From contig JASSKH010000021.1 in assembly GCA_031763025.1 (NCBI GenBank), forward strand, positions 4,836,001-4,900,000: 64,000 bases of DNA, written 5' to 3'. Source of the stretch: Macrocystis pyrifera (Eukaryota; Sar; Phaeophyceae; Laminariales; Laminariaceae). The notes under the pieces are model-generated. The model made no database searches and was not told the origin of the DNA. It worked only from the letters and a program-made list of their open reading frames with translations. Shown piece after piece: positions 1 through 13,100 of the stretch. Each line of letters opens with the position of its first letter. Within the stretch, counting starts at the first letter, position 1. A program made the translations under genes and the position numbers.

Positions 1-131
1 CACCCGGTGTGATAGGGCACTGACCTTGTCTTGGAAGCTCGCCGCCAATGCCTCTTTGAGCCCGTCAGGGGGGAGCCTTAGCGTGTCCGTCTTTTTCTCC
101 CTGCCCGCGGTTTTGCTCCAGTCCTCGATGC
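1..131 (-). CDS. PNP: PNPase exon 7, truncated by the window edge
   Basis: Begins at TTCCCAAG|GC, completing a Gly codon with exon 6, and runs open to base 1 for 43 codons. It contains IEDWSKTAGREKK, TLRLPPDGLKEAL and AASFQDKV. This is the helical linker between the two RNase PH domains, where plant PNPase has the related IRLPPPELY. A possible donor (AAG|GTCAGT near base 20) could end the exon earlier. Confidence 0.9.
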
Positions 132-1097
132 CTTGGGAAAGGCAACAACAGCGGTGACAAAACGGTAACCATTAACCACACTAAACAGCAAAGCAAACGG
201 AAACGGCAAACATCAACAAACAATGGCCGCATCATCGATAAAAAAAACGTGAAACAAACAAGAACGATAACGACGACAAAAAAGGGGAAACAAAAAAAAA
301 CCCAGCGAAATCAACAACAACAAAAACAACGAAAGACAAAAACACCAGCAAAAATGACAAATCTCGTCAGCAACGTCAACCAAAAAAAAAAAAAGCATTG
401 CGGGGGACCGTAGTAAATAGGACCAAATATTGTTAGTAAAAATAGGGAAATATATAGGCTTTTGTGTGTACCGTAGGTCCTATACACCACGGCCCCCCCC
501 CCGTGATAGCAACAACGAACGACCAGCCGAGCGGCAACAAAAAACAGCGCAAAGTCATCGACAACATGAAACAAAAAAAAAACAGCAGCAGCAACCCAGG
601 AGCAACAAAAAACATCGTGGACGAACGGCAACATTTGCAACGATATCAACGACGACGACAACAACAAATAACAGCAGCGACAGCAGCATCAACGGCGAAA
701 CCATCAACAAGGACACATCGACTCAATCCGCGCAACAACGGCAGCTCGTAACCTCCACACAAACGGCAACACGCACGACAACGCAGCACTCAAAACAGTG
801 ACACCATCAACAACAATTGCAGTGGCATCAACAGCAGCGGCATCGACCGAGGGCGGCTTGCCACCAGTTCGATATGAATGGTTTGAGAGTCACGGTCTGT
901 GTACGCGACGAACAGCACTGACCCCAAACAGCCATGGTTAGCGCCGGGTCCCTTTCATCTCGTACGCGAACGTGTATCAATGACAATGCTATCCAACAAG
1001 AACGGCAACAACTACGGAACATCAACAACATCAACGCAATGCATACAACAGCAGCAGCAGCAGCAACAACAACAACAAAAACAACAACAACAACAGC

Positions 1098-1134
<37 letters not shown>

Positions 1135-4100
1135 CCGGCATAAAACATGAACACAGCATTGATTGACATCAACACCAAAAAGTGCCACAACCATCAAAAA
1201 CTTCCGACACGCCAACACACAGCATTTTCATTCAACACCCACAACAACCTGATCGCTAATGTAAACACTAACCAACATCCACACCAACATCACACCCACA
1301 TCAACCGTGGTTTTACACCGACAGGCAAAATTTCACCGCGTCAGCATCCGACACCTCGGCACCGATGATCACACTCGGTGATCTACAAGTAGATGACACA
1401 GAGCAGATGGTTCCCTGATCTGTGTGATCTAGCTCACGCAACTCGGTTGGAACCATAAAATCTGTATGTTTTCTTTCCTTTATCATGCTTCTCTCCACTT
1501 GATTTCCCTTTGTCTACCCACGGCAGAAAAAAAGCGGACATACGACGTCTGGCGGGACTCGAACCCCGGACTTATTTCGTTCGAGTGAGGAAGGATTGAC
1601 CTCTGAGCTACTTAGTCAGCGCTGGTTGTGTTCAAAGTATAAATAATTGACCACTGAGCTACTAAGTCAGCGCTGGCCGAGTGGATCAGTGGTCTATCTA
1701 TCCTCAATATTTCGAACAACCTAGGCTTGGTTTCCCGACTTGGCTCTGTATTGCGGATATCTATGCGGAAACTGCACAAAGTATCTCAAACCGGCAGGCT
1801 TTTACGCGGGACCATAGTAAACAGGACCAAATATTGATAGTAAAGATAGGTAAATATATAGGTTTTTGTGTTTACCGTAGGTCTTATTTACTATGGTCCC
1901 CCGTAAACAACCACAGCAGTAACACCCACCGTAACACGAAAAAAAAAAAAAAAAAAACGACACCCCACCTTTTTTTTTCAAGTCTCAGACAGGTTGGCGG
2001 GGGGGGGTGTACTCGATAGGAGAGATGTACTCGATCTCATGCATGGCCGTAGTCGTAAGACCATAGACCCTCGCATCCCTACAATGCCGGGACGGAGCAC
2101 GTCGGGTTTTCACCGACCAGGCAGACATTGCTTGCACCAAGCGCGAAGCGCCGTGAGGTGTCCGGCGAGTCGCATGAAGGGTGGGCTGCATCCTACTAAG
2201 AACCGTTTGTGAGGCGGACTTTCTTGCATATGGATGACAGCTTCAATGAGTCAGACAGGTTGGGGGGGGGGGGGGGGGGGGGGAGTTCAATAGCTGGTTG
2301 CCTTAGTCATTTGACCATCGACCACGCATCCTTTTCGAGACGGAGCACCGTTCCTACCCATAATAGAGACACCAGGTAGGGGGGGGGGGGGATATACTCA
2401 TTTGTTGCTTGCTTTAGTCATTTGACCATTGACCAAGCATCCGTTTCGAGACGGAGCACCAGGTAGGGGGGGGGGGGTATACTGAAATTAATTAAAACTA
2501 AACTGATAAGAGTACCGGGTATGTTTTATTCAGCGCTCGTCGCGGGTCATTACCCGACCCGCGGTTTGGTCAGGTCAGGAGGTTTTTAAACTGTCTCGGG
2601 TCGGATCGGGTCACCCTTGCCCAACCGGACCCGACCTGACCCGCAAGGTTTGACCCGACCCGTGGACAGCCTTGGTTTTAGTTCAAATTTAATTTCTGAC
2701 GAGAAACCCAACCCGCTACTGGTTTGTTTTCAACTCCCACATCGTGGCAAGTGGGGCTCCGTTTTTTTTTTTCGAGTATCCTTGATAATACCGGTAACGG
2801 TGACATTACTGGTAAAATTACCGGTAATATTACCGTAGCATTACCGGTAATACTACCACAACCAGTAACATGCTGTACCAGCAATGTCATCGGCAGCAAC
2901 ACCGGCAACAATATCGGCATGAATAAGGTATAAATATCTCACGGCAGTTACCGGTACGGCAGTCACTGGTGATGTCGCCGGTAACAGTATCGGTAACCTG
3001 CCGTTCTCACTAATGTCAGCACCATCACACCCGTAACACTGCCAGTATTCACGAGTATCACACAGCAGTTACTTGGGTCATTCGTACGTGTCGGTGTGCT
3101 GACCGAGGTTTGCGGTTACGCTTCCGGTAACCGTAACCCGGAAACATCACCGCAAAAACCTGCGGTAGCTCAGCAAAGACCGGAATGACCCGGCCACCGA
3201 CGCGCGCGACCAAGCAGCAGCAGCACAAGTGGCGGGGCGGTAGCAGCACAGGCTCCAACACATCAACAAAACAAGCTGACAACCTCGTAACCTCACAACT
3301 ATCCGACAAGCTGGATAATTATCACAACATATTTTGACCTTTTGGGGGGCGCAGGGCCGTTTTGGGGGACAAAATACTCGAAATTTGAGTGGTTCTTCCC
3401 AAAAACGGGGCTGCTGTACCAAAATAGGTTTCGAGCTGAAAAAAATCCGACAAGCTTTCAAGACAATCTGACTATTAAAGCTGACGAAGCTCTTTGAGAC
3501 AATCTGGCAGAAGCTGGCCTAGGCTAAAACAAAAGCTGACGATACCTGTAGCAGCCGGGGCCGACACTGCCCAGGCGAGACGAATGAGTGCTAACACCAA
3601 GGTCTGCAATTTTTTACTGCGACAGCATTTTCCCCCTTTTAGGGCCTTCACGGGGGAAAAGAAAAAAAACGAAAAAAAAAGGACGATTGAACGTGACGAC
3701 TACCACCAGTAGAGCTGTGAGTTGGCTGGCAACTGGCAACTACTACTTACAGTCGGTAGCCGACTATTTACACCACTCTGAAGACGAAGCGGTGCCTATA
3801 TTCCGCCCAGATTGCTATACCTACTACCAGTACAGAGCGCACAAGAGTGCGATCGTTCTTTCAGCGCTCGAAATTTCCCAAAAAGAACGGGAAGGTTAAC
3901 GTTGACAAAAAAAACGAAAACAAGGCGCGATTTTTCGGGAAACATCCGGTCGAGAGAGAGAGAAAGAGAGAGAAAGAGCCTTTCCTCGAAAAATAGAATG
4001 TTTTGGCTTTTATGTACGTAGCACCCTTATACCGTCGTCGAGCGAAAAAAAGCGCTGTAAACAATCGCACCTCTGCGCAAATTCGGCGATTTTGACGAGC

Positions 4101-4513
4101 GGTAATACGGTGGCGCTGTGAGTCGGCTGACAAATTAGTCGCCGACTGGCTTACTAGTTTGCTAGGTATTGCGGCTAAGCTACAATTTCCCCGTTGGCTG
4201 TTGATGAAGCACTATTACGGGGGTCCATAGTAAACAGGACCAAATATTGTTAGTAAAAATACCTAAATATGTAGGTTTTCATGTATGCCATAGGTCCTGT
4301 TAACTATAGACCCCCGTAATAGCTTTGAATTTCGACCGAGGGGTGGGGGGGGGGGGGGGGTGTACTCGATAGGAGAGATGTACTCGATCTCATGCATGGC
4401 CGTAGTCATATGACCATAGACCCTCGCATCCCTACAATGCCGGGACGGAGCACATCGGGTTTTCACCGACCAGGCAGACAGTGCTTGCACCAAGTTCGAA
4501 GCGCCGTGAGGTG

Positions 4514-4548
<35 letters not shown>

Positions 4549-7500
4549 GACTGGGATAATAATCCACGTATGGAATCTAGTACGTACATCGAACGAAGCT
4601 TATATTGTCGGCCATTACTACCCGTCAGAGTGGTATTCGGTATGCTTGGCTCGTGCAGTCTGCTTGCTGCCTCGGTTCCAAAACGTGCGCCTATGTCCGA
4701 TGGTTGATTAGCTCTCTGAGGCGCACTTGCTTCACCAGGGGCTTAAATAGAAAACGTCGTTTTGAGACTTGCATACAGCAAACATTGTTCGATGAAGATC
4801 GACGAGCAGTGGGAATGCTGTGAACCCTACGCGCGATAAAAATGGAGGCGCGTACCGGGGGGGGGGGGGAGAAGGGGCGACACCTGCGACCACGGCTTGT
4901 CCAGAAGCTGGTGAGAAAAAGGCGATAATGAAAAAAAAATATATATATATATATAAATAACAAAACATGCAACTCTCTCTCTACCAACAACCCGCTTACT
5001 GTATACCTGGTACCGCTCTGCCTTTCAAGACAAGGACCGTTCGCGGTAAATATTAATACATCAGGGGTTTCCCACGAAGGCGGTGGCGGCGTGCCAGAGC
5101 AATATGACCGCCTCATTGAGGGAGGCCGCCTTGTTCCTCCCGGGTTAGGAGTGCAATACTCCAGCCGCGCCAACCGATCTTGGGATACCGGCTTACTCAG
5201 ACCGCCTTATATCGAGATACCGCCTCACTCAAGACCGCCTTATATCGGGATACTGCCTCACTCAGACCGCCTTATGGCGGGACCCCTACTGTGCTATAGT
5301 ATATCCCAAAAGGTCCTTATATTGAGGAGCATAGTGGTGCCATGTAGTGAACAAATTCTTGCCAGCATAATCTACCAGGTATCACCTTTTGCGGAAACTC
5401 ACCAAGACACAGATCCCTGACCGCGGCGTGCCCGACTTCGATGGCCCTCATCATGTCCTCCTCCGCCACAAAATCGCTCTCTCCCTCGATCATCAGCACT
5501 CCCTCCCTGCGCGTTCATCAACCGTTCATCGTCAGTCATCAGTAATCAATCATCAATTGTCCATCATCAATCATCCATCATATATCATCAATCATCCATC
5601 ATATATCATCAATCATCCATCATATATCATCAATCATCCATCATATATCATCAATCATCACACCATTCATCATCAATCATCAATTGTCCATCATCGATCA
5701 TCATATGTCATCAATAATCAACCATTCAACATCGATCATCAATCGTCATCCAGCAGTCATCAACCATTCATCGTCATTCATCATCCATCATGTACCATCT
5801 GTCATCAACCATCAACCATCTAGCCGGTCGCCCCCGTGGTCCAATGGTTACCCTCCTCATGCTGCTATATATATTAATAGTGATTTCGTGAGTTCAAAAT
5901 CCCACAAGCAGTATCGTGACAATCTATTTATTTGCAGAAACAAAAAAGGGAATCAACTGCTGATAGCGCGCACGTATCGTGGGTAGATAAGCGCAGTTCG
6001 ACGCTAATCAACGAGGAAAGAAAAGGCTGAAGTCTCCTCGCGATAAAAAAAATTGCCATGCACGGACCGGGCACGTGGAGGGGAAAGGGGAGAGGAGGAG
6101 AACCTTCCATGTGACCCGGGATCTCAGATGCGACTACTACAAAGGGGAAGAAAGAAAAGAAGGGTCGAGATAACAAACGGGAAGGAAAACAAAAAAAAAA
6201 TGTTTCCAACATACATCTTACTCTTAGATTACTGCCGGCACACACTACGGCCGAGTCCAGCCCCGGGCGGAGACTTGACAACCGCTTCGTCTTCACATAT
6301 CATGTCTGAACGTCCTTTCTCTTTCCACCCAGCGTGGTGGCGATCGCCACAATCACCAATCACCAAAGCACCTATCATCCACCATCAATGATCACGATTC
6401 GACGAAACTCGACGAAGAAGAAAGCGCTCAACCATTCTCGCGATAAAGATGCCTCCCAAGGCAAAGCACGGCAGTGGGTAGGCGGGTCAGTCTGCTATGC
6501 GACCCCCACATCTGAGCTACGAGCATTGGTAGGAGGGCGAACAAAATCATAAATGGGATGGGAAAAAAAAAAAATTAAAACTAAAAGTCATCAATCAATC
6601 ATTAACCACGAGAGCACTCACGCCGTGCCGGCTATGGTGAGGTTGAGTGGAGACATGGCGGCGACGGCCATCTCCGGGTTAACCACCAGATCCCCCTCAG
6701 CGTCCATGCCAACCTAACCTCGATCGATGCAACCCATGGGGGGGGGGGGGGGAAAGGCAAGGCCAAGACAGCACGGAGGGAGAGAGGGACGGAGGGAGGA
6801 GACGGGGGGGGGGGGGGGGGGGTACTCATTTGTTGCTTGCCTTAGTCATTTGACCATCGACCGCGCATCCCTTTCGAGACGGAGCGGAGAGAGAGAGAGA
6901 GCAACAAAAAACATTTTTGGGGCGTTTCGGCCGAGAGAGGGGAGGAGAGGGTGGGGGTCGAGTGGGCGCATACATATATACCCCTGCACAGGACGGAACA
7001 CGTGTGTAGTGCCGTGTGGACGTGGGAGTTTTTTTTTCCGAGCCCCGTCTGAATACCTCACGCCTGCTGACAGAACCAGACCTACTGCTGGAGGTTGCTA
7101 CCCCCCCTTCACCGTAGGAGGAGTCACATGCTCACGACGCGCGTTACCATGGAGGTGGTTTTTCGGGGGGGCTGGAATGTTTGTCTGCATGACGGGGGGG
7201 GCTTTCAGAACTGCAGTCCCGTTTAGTTTTGGAGACAAACCGCTCAAAATTCCAACCAGTCGTGTCCCCCAAAACCGGGCTGCAGTCTCAACAGGGTTGT
7301 GACCCAGAATCGTCGGAATTTTCGTTCCTGTGTTGCCCATGTTTTTCCGGTAGCCCTTTTTATTTATTTATTTTTTCATCCAGAATCAGTTTTTGGGTGA
7401 CTTGTGGATGGCATAAGAGCTTCTTAAGGTCAAGTGAGGAGCCTCAGAAAAAATAAGAACAAAAGATGGTTGCTACCTCTATATACACATGCTTGCTTAC

Positions 7501-8846
7501 CGTCACTCCCGCAATCGCCCGAATCAGAGGCACATTGCTCAGCGCCAAAGCCGCAGAAGCTGCGGTGATAGCTAGAGGCACAGGAGAATGGACGTTGTCA
7601 TAAGACAACACCCACGACAGGAGCTGGGTCTCGTGGAACCACCCAGGGTGCATGGCGGGCCTAATAGGGCGGTCCATAAGTCGGGACACTAGGGTTTCCT
7701 TGTCCGACGCCCTGGGTTGAGGTTGGAAAAAAGGCGGTAGGTGGGGTGGGGGGGGGGGGGGGGGGGGGCGTACTCATTTGTTGCTTGCCTTAGTCATTTG
7801 ACCATGGACCACGCATCCCTTTCGAGACGGAGCACCGTTCCTACTCCTGATAGAGACACCTCCAACAATGGGCGCTCATTACGTTGTTTCCATATATTAC
7901 ATAGAAAATTTTGCTAATCGTATCCCCTTCCTGTTTGGCCTCCTGTGGCCACCATCTATCTCCTAGGATAGCGATCGTTTTCTCGCTGCTATTCATTGTA
8001 TCAAACTCCTCCATGTCACATTCGTCTATTTTCCTCATCTCTTCTAACACATCCCGTACCTCCTCGTATATTTCACATTCTCCTACTATGCATGTGAGTT
8101 CTACTCTCTATTGCTTTGCCACACGGGCACATCTGTGCGTCTACTTCCTCCTCCTCCCGGCTACTGGTGTACCTCTTTCTTCTTTCTGGCAGGTCCAGGT
8201 CCCCTACACGAAAGCGCAGTTTCAGCGTTTTCGCGAAGTCCATTGGGCCATGCAGATACGTTTTCATTCCTATTCCTTCCCTCAATCCCCCGTATATCTC
8301 TAAGTGTTTTTCCGATTCCACCTTGTTTCTTAGCGCTAGCCTTTCACTTCTTTCTATCCTTTCTTCTGCTTCTGCCTTGTACCTCCCAAACTTCCCGGCG
8401 GACATCATCTCTTCTTGGTTTCCCCCTATACCCTTCCATACTTTCTCAACTACGCCATCCCACCTTATTCCAGCTCGCCCTTTTGTTACTTTCTCCCATA
8501 CAGCTCTATCAACTATGGCTGGCAACCTCTTTTTTGGCATGTTCCTTGCTTTATATTGCCAGTTCAACTTTATCATGTCTCTATTTGTCTTGAGTGGGCG
8601 CATTCCCAGTTCTGCTCTTAATACTGTATTACTAGTCGAACTTGAGCATCTTAGGATTTTTTTAGCTGCTGTCATTTGTACTGTTTCCAACCGTTTTACG
8701 AGTTTCGCGTTCCCTTCCCATACTTCTCCTGCATATTCTAGCTTTGGTACTATCACATTCATCAACATACGTCTCTTAATCCTAGTGTCAAGGTTCGGGT
8801 CTGTTAGGATCGCATCCATCTTGCCTACTTGTGCCTTACCCTTCAT

Positions 8847-8879
<33 letters not shown>

Positions 8880-10077
8880 GATGGTGGTGATTATGGTGGT
8901 GGTGGTGGTCGTGGCGGCGGCGGCGGCGGCGGCGGTTCCGGCGGTTCCGGCGGTTTTTGGTGCACTTTGGAACAAAGACACGGCGTGGAACAGTTTGATT
9001 CGTTTCTTTTGGGCTGTTCGACACCGTCTGTTGGTGGTTTGGTGCGATCGTTATGCGGTTGGACGCAAATCGGCACGGCGTCACAAGTATCATAGCTGGC
9101 CGCCGCCGATTGCTGAGTGGCCATGTGATCGGTAACCCTTCGGTGATTGGCTGTTGAAGGGTACCATATACCCTGGCATCAAGTGTCACGGGGGGCCATA
9201 TTAAATAGGACCAAATATTGTTCGTAAAAATAGGGGAAGGTATAGGTTTTTTGTGTTTAACGTAGGTCCTATTTACTGCGGTCCCTCGTGTAATAAACAA
9301 GGATTTCTGATCGACGATGGTGATCGGCGACGGGTGACGGTGAGTGGTGACTGCCTATATACTCGTGAGCAGTGGTGCCCGAACGATGACAGCGGGGGAT
9401 ACTACGAATACGGGTACCTCTTCAATTCCCACTACACAAAACAGTAGTTCCACACGGAAAGTCAACGTCATACAACAGGTCTGCTTGTACAAAAGTAACC
9501 GCGGACGTCGTACTGTATTAAGGTCTATCACATGTCACAACACCAACCGCGGGTGCGGAGTAACATATCCACAAGTCGAACCGGCACCTTCCATCCCGCT
9601 TGTTGTAACCGCCAGATGTCATCCCCGCGGCCGAAAACCGCTCCATGTAATCCACCCTGAGAGGCGCGAAGTCCGTCATCGACGATTTCTACATATTTCG
9701 GTGTGGCGCAATTTAGGGATGACACAAGCGCGTGCATGAGGGAGGAGAGCGGGGGGGGGGGGTGTCCTCAGCGAGGGGGGGGGGTTTTTAAAGCGAGGCG
9801 GAGCATGGAAGGACGGTGATGGCGTGGTTGGGGGGGGGGGGGGGGTACTCATGTCAGGCATGGCCGTAGTCGTTATGGTGATAGACCCTCGCATCCCTAC
9901 AGCACAGAGACGGAGTGCGTCCTGTTTTCACCGACCAGGCAGACATTGAGTGCCTGCACCAAGCGTCAAGCGCGGTGAGGTGTTCGGCGAGTCGCATGAG
10001 GGGTGATGCTACATCCTCTGCTGAGAACCGCTTGGGAGGCGGACTTTCTTGCGCATGGACGACAGCGTCGAACTACC

Positions 10078-10109
<32 letters not shown>

Positions 10110-13100
10110 TTTTCCGGGTGTGGCCACTTCGAGAGACAGCGATGGGTATACTTGCGTAACTGCCTCGTGTGTCTACCCATACGCCACCCTACGTGCTACG
10201 ACCATTCTCCTTTGGAGGAGTTAAGGCTCTCCACCCAGCACAAAATATCTAAGTCGACCGCCAGCCATGGGTGACCGCAACATATATACATAAACCATAT
10301 GCACCTTGGTTGTCTATTACGGGGGACCATAGCAAACAGGACCAAAATCTGTTAGTAAAAATAGGTAAATATATAGGTTTTTGTGTATACCATAGGTCCT
10401 ACTAACTATGGACCCCCGTAATAGCTCACGCAGCGATTGGCGTACACTGTAGCGTCGATGCCAACCGACGCCAACCCAACTAACATAGAACATATACCAG
10501 GTATATCATATAGGGGAGGTGGGGGTGGGGGGGGGGGGGTTTGCATGAGAAGACGTCTCTGGAGACGTGATTTTAACTCCCCCCCAGTGAGCATTGGAAT
10601 AGAATAATATTACCTGTATATACAATTGCAACCGGTGGGATACGAAGCCCTCCCTCCCGTGCTGTCCTTTGGTGGGTGGGTTAGTGGGTGGGTGGGAGGG
10701 TGGGAGGGTGGGGGGATGGGTAGGTGGGTGACCGGGCGATGTAAGCACACACCCGTCTGATCATAACTAGAAGGTAGATTTGGACCTTGTGTGGCCATCC
10801 CTCCAAGTGACATTTACACCAAGAGTGGGTACGCCTGTTTGTAAGAGAGACCTCGAAAATATCATTCGGGAGTTAAAAAGGGCGGACGAAAAAAAAAAAA
10901 AACATCGTCATGGCCCGCCTTATGCTCGAAACCTGCCGGAAAACACATTGCCCACTAGCCCACTACATACAAGAGCAAACCGTGCTTAAAGAGCTATTAC
11001 GGGGGTCCATAGTTAATGGGACCAAATTTGTTAGTAAAAATATGTAAATATATAGGTTTTTATGTATACCATAGGTCCTATTAACTATGGACCCCCGTAA
11101 TAGGCGCTCTTAACGTTTTCATTGCTGCAAAAAACAATCCTACACCGCTCACAAGTAGAATTTCCAAAAAACGGGGGTTGAACTACCAAAAGGCGTTTTT
11201 TCACCGGGGGGTACCCACTGTATGTATATATATACGCTGTACAAGCGAAAAAATTGGCGCGCTTCGCGCACCTTTTTTTTTTCTTATGGGGCTACGCCAG
11301 GCGAAGGCAGGCGAAGGCTGTACGTATATGGTGATCCATGTGGAATATACACCCACGTCAAAATAAATATTACAGTAGGTGCACTACTCCAGGATTAACG
11401 AACTGGTATGTACTGGACAACACGTGTGGTAAGAGAAGACCGCATGCCACGTTTGATCAGGTTAGATACCTCACCACAAAACACGTGAGATAAGATAAGA
11501 CACACCGTAATAACACTTACCACACGGGTGATAAAGATAACACCCCCCCCCCCCCCCTCCCCGGTCGGACGGGTTTTCCAGGCCGATCTTCTCGGCAACT
11601 GGGGAGGCTGCGCACGCCGAGCGATGCCGTCTGTTTCTGGAAAGGTCTCGATGAGGTTCACCCAAAGGCGACTCACTCATGCCAAGGGAGGGGTAGCACC
11701 TAATTTTTCCGAAGTTCCTCACTCTACCTTTTAAGGGAGCCCCGTGTCTCACCCCAAAAAAAAACGAATTTTGAGAAAACTACAGGTGCGGCGGGATGGA
11801 CAATAACAAAGCTCAAAGTGTGCCACGATTTGTTTTTTGTTAAAAACACTTTTATTAGGTATATATTCCGACAATTTTGGGCTAAGGGGTCCGACCAGTC
11901 ACGTTATACTTATATTTTGGCCAAAATGTGCTAATAAGTCGTAGCGCGCATCAGGCGCCATATTCGCTTGCTTTTTGCCCCCAGTTGATTTTGAAGAAAA
12001 CCGTCTGGAAAATTCCAGGAAAATTCATCTCACGGAGTGCACGATCTTATCGCCCGTGTGATTATGGTTGCAGGTAAAGGACACCTGCCAAGAAACAGAA
12101 AAATAAATAAATAAAAATAAAGCCGGTCCGCGGACTGGAGTTTCCTACTCAAGGAATGAGCGCGTTGTAAGACAAACTTCGGTGAAACGACGTCTCCCGG
12201 ATTGTTTTATCTGTTTTCTCCTGTGAGAACACGGCATTGCCTTTCTTACTGTGTTGTTCGTTTTCTTAGAAGGTTGTTGCTGTTATTGCTGTTCTGACGT
12301 CGACTCATGTCCTGAACATTGAGCCCGTGTTCACAGGACCGGCTCCAAAAAACTGGAGCGGAAGAGGTACCTCAGGGGGGGGGAAAACAAAAAAAAAAAA
12401 TACAGCCGAATCGACCAAGAGCGTCCTGTAATGTGCGTCTGCGATGCACCTCTTCTCACCTTGTCCGTGCAGGCGGTGCTGTAAACCACTGTCTCGCCGT
12501 CCGAAGCCATGACCGCGCCGCTCGCCTGCCGCCCTACCCTGCCGGTCTCGAAAGACAACTGCCCCACCACAGGGATTGGGAGTTCCACGGTCACGGGAGG
12601 GGAGAAAGAGGGGGAAGGGGGACAGTAGGAGAGGTAGAAAAGGGTGGGGTGGGTGGGAATAGTGAGAAAATGGAACGGGTGGGGGGATGGGGGGGGTACT
12701 TATTGTCATGGGGTAGGGGGAAGGCGGGGGGGGGGGGTAGTGGTAAAGGTAAAAAATGGGGGAGGGGGGGAGGGGGGAGGAGGAGGGGATTAGGGAAGAA
12801 ACACGAGTGGGAGAAGTGCAAAGGGGGTAACGGGAGGGGAGGGCGGGGGGGTTAGTGAGGGACGTGGAAACCGGAGGAGGGGAGGAGGGCAAAGGGTAGG
12901 GGGGGGGGGGAGAAAATGCGCGTGGGAGAGGTGAATAAGGGGAATGAAAAGGGGGTATGAGAAGGGGAAAAGGGTAGTGAGAAAGGTGGAAACCGCCTTA
13001 ACTGACCGCCCCCTATACTAAAACCAGCACCGCAGTAGACGCCTTGACTGACCGCCCCTTATACTACAACCAGTACCGCGGTTGACGCCTTGACTGACCG

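Larger units (their letters stand above)
132..5402 (-). other. PNPase intron 6 (repeat-filled)
   Basis: A long intron between exons 6 and 7. It holds CAA/CAG-rich simple repeats (180-1140), tRNA-like relics (1549-1697), four retroelement 3' ends with G/C tails, a GGTAACG minisatellite, PalA and PalB palindromes, a dispersed repeat at 4690-4990 and a short tandem repeat at 5185-5285. A possible extra minus-strand exon near 850-930 has no convincing splice partner. Confidence 0.6.

Noticed and set aside
828..1000. Possible extra PNPase exon on minus (VLFVAYTDRDSQTIHIEL)
   Set aside because: Its phases do not fit between exons 6 and 7, which already join perfectly, and all PNPase sequence expected there is accounted for.
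5545..5820. CRISPR-like spacing in the ATCATC repeat
   Set aside because: Units are adjacent and degenerate without unique spacers, and the context is a eukaryotic intron.
8116..9135. A 339-codon open reading on plus over the LINE-C copy
   Set aside because: It is the antisense shadow of the reverse-transcriptase-derived sequence on minus, which has recognisable motifs.
12331..12594. N-terminal extension VTVELPIPVVGQ before PNPase exon 2
   Set aside because: Although open and protein-like, there is no AG acceptor upstream, while CAG|TTG at 12558 joins exon 1 in phase and restores the conserved GGRE-LSFETG junction.
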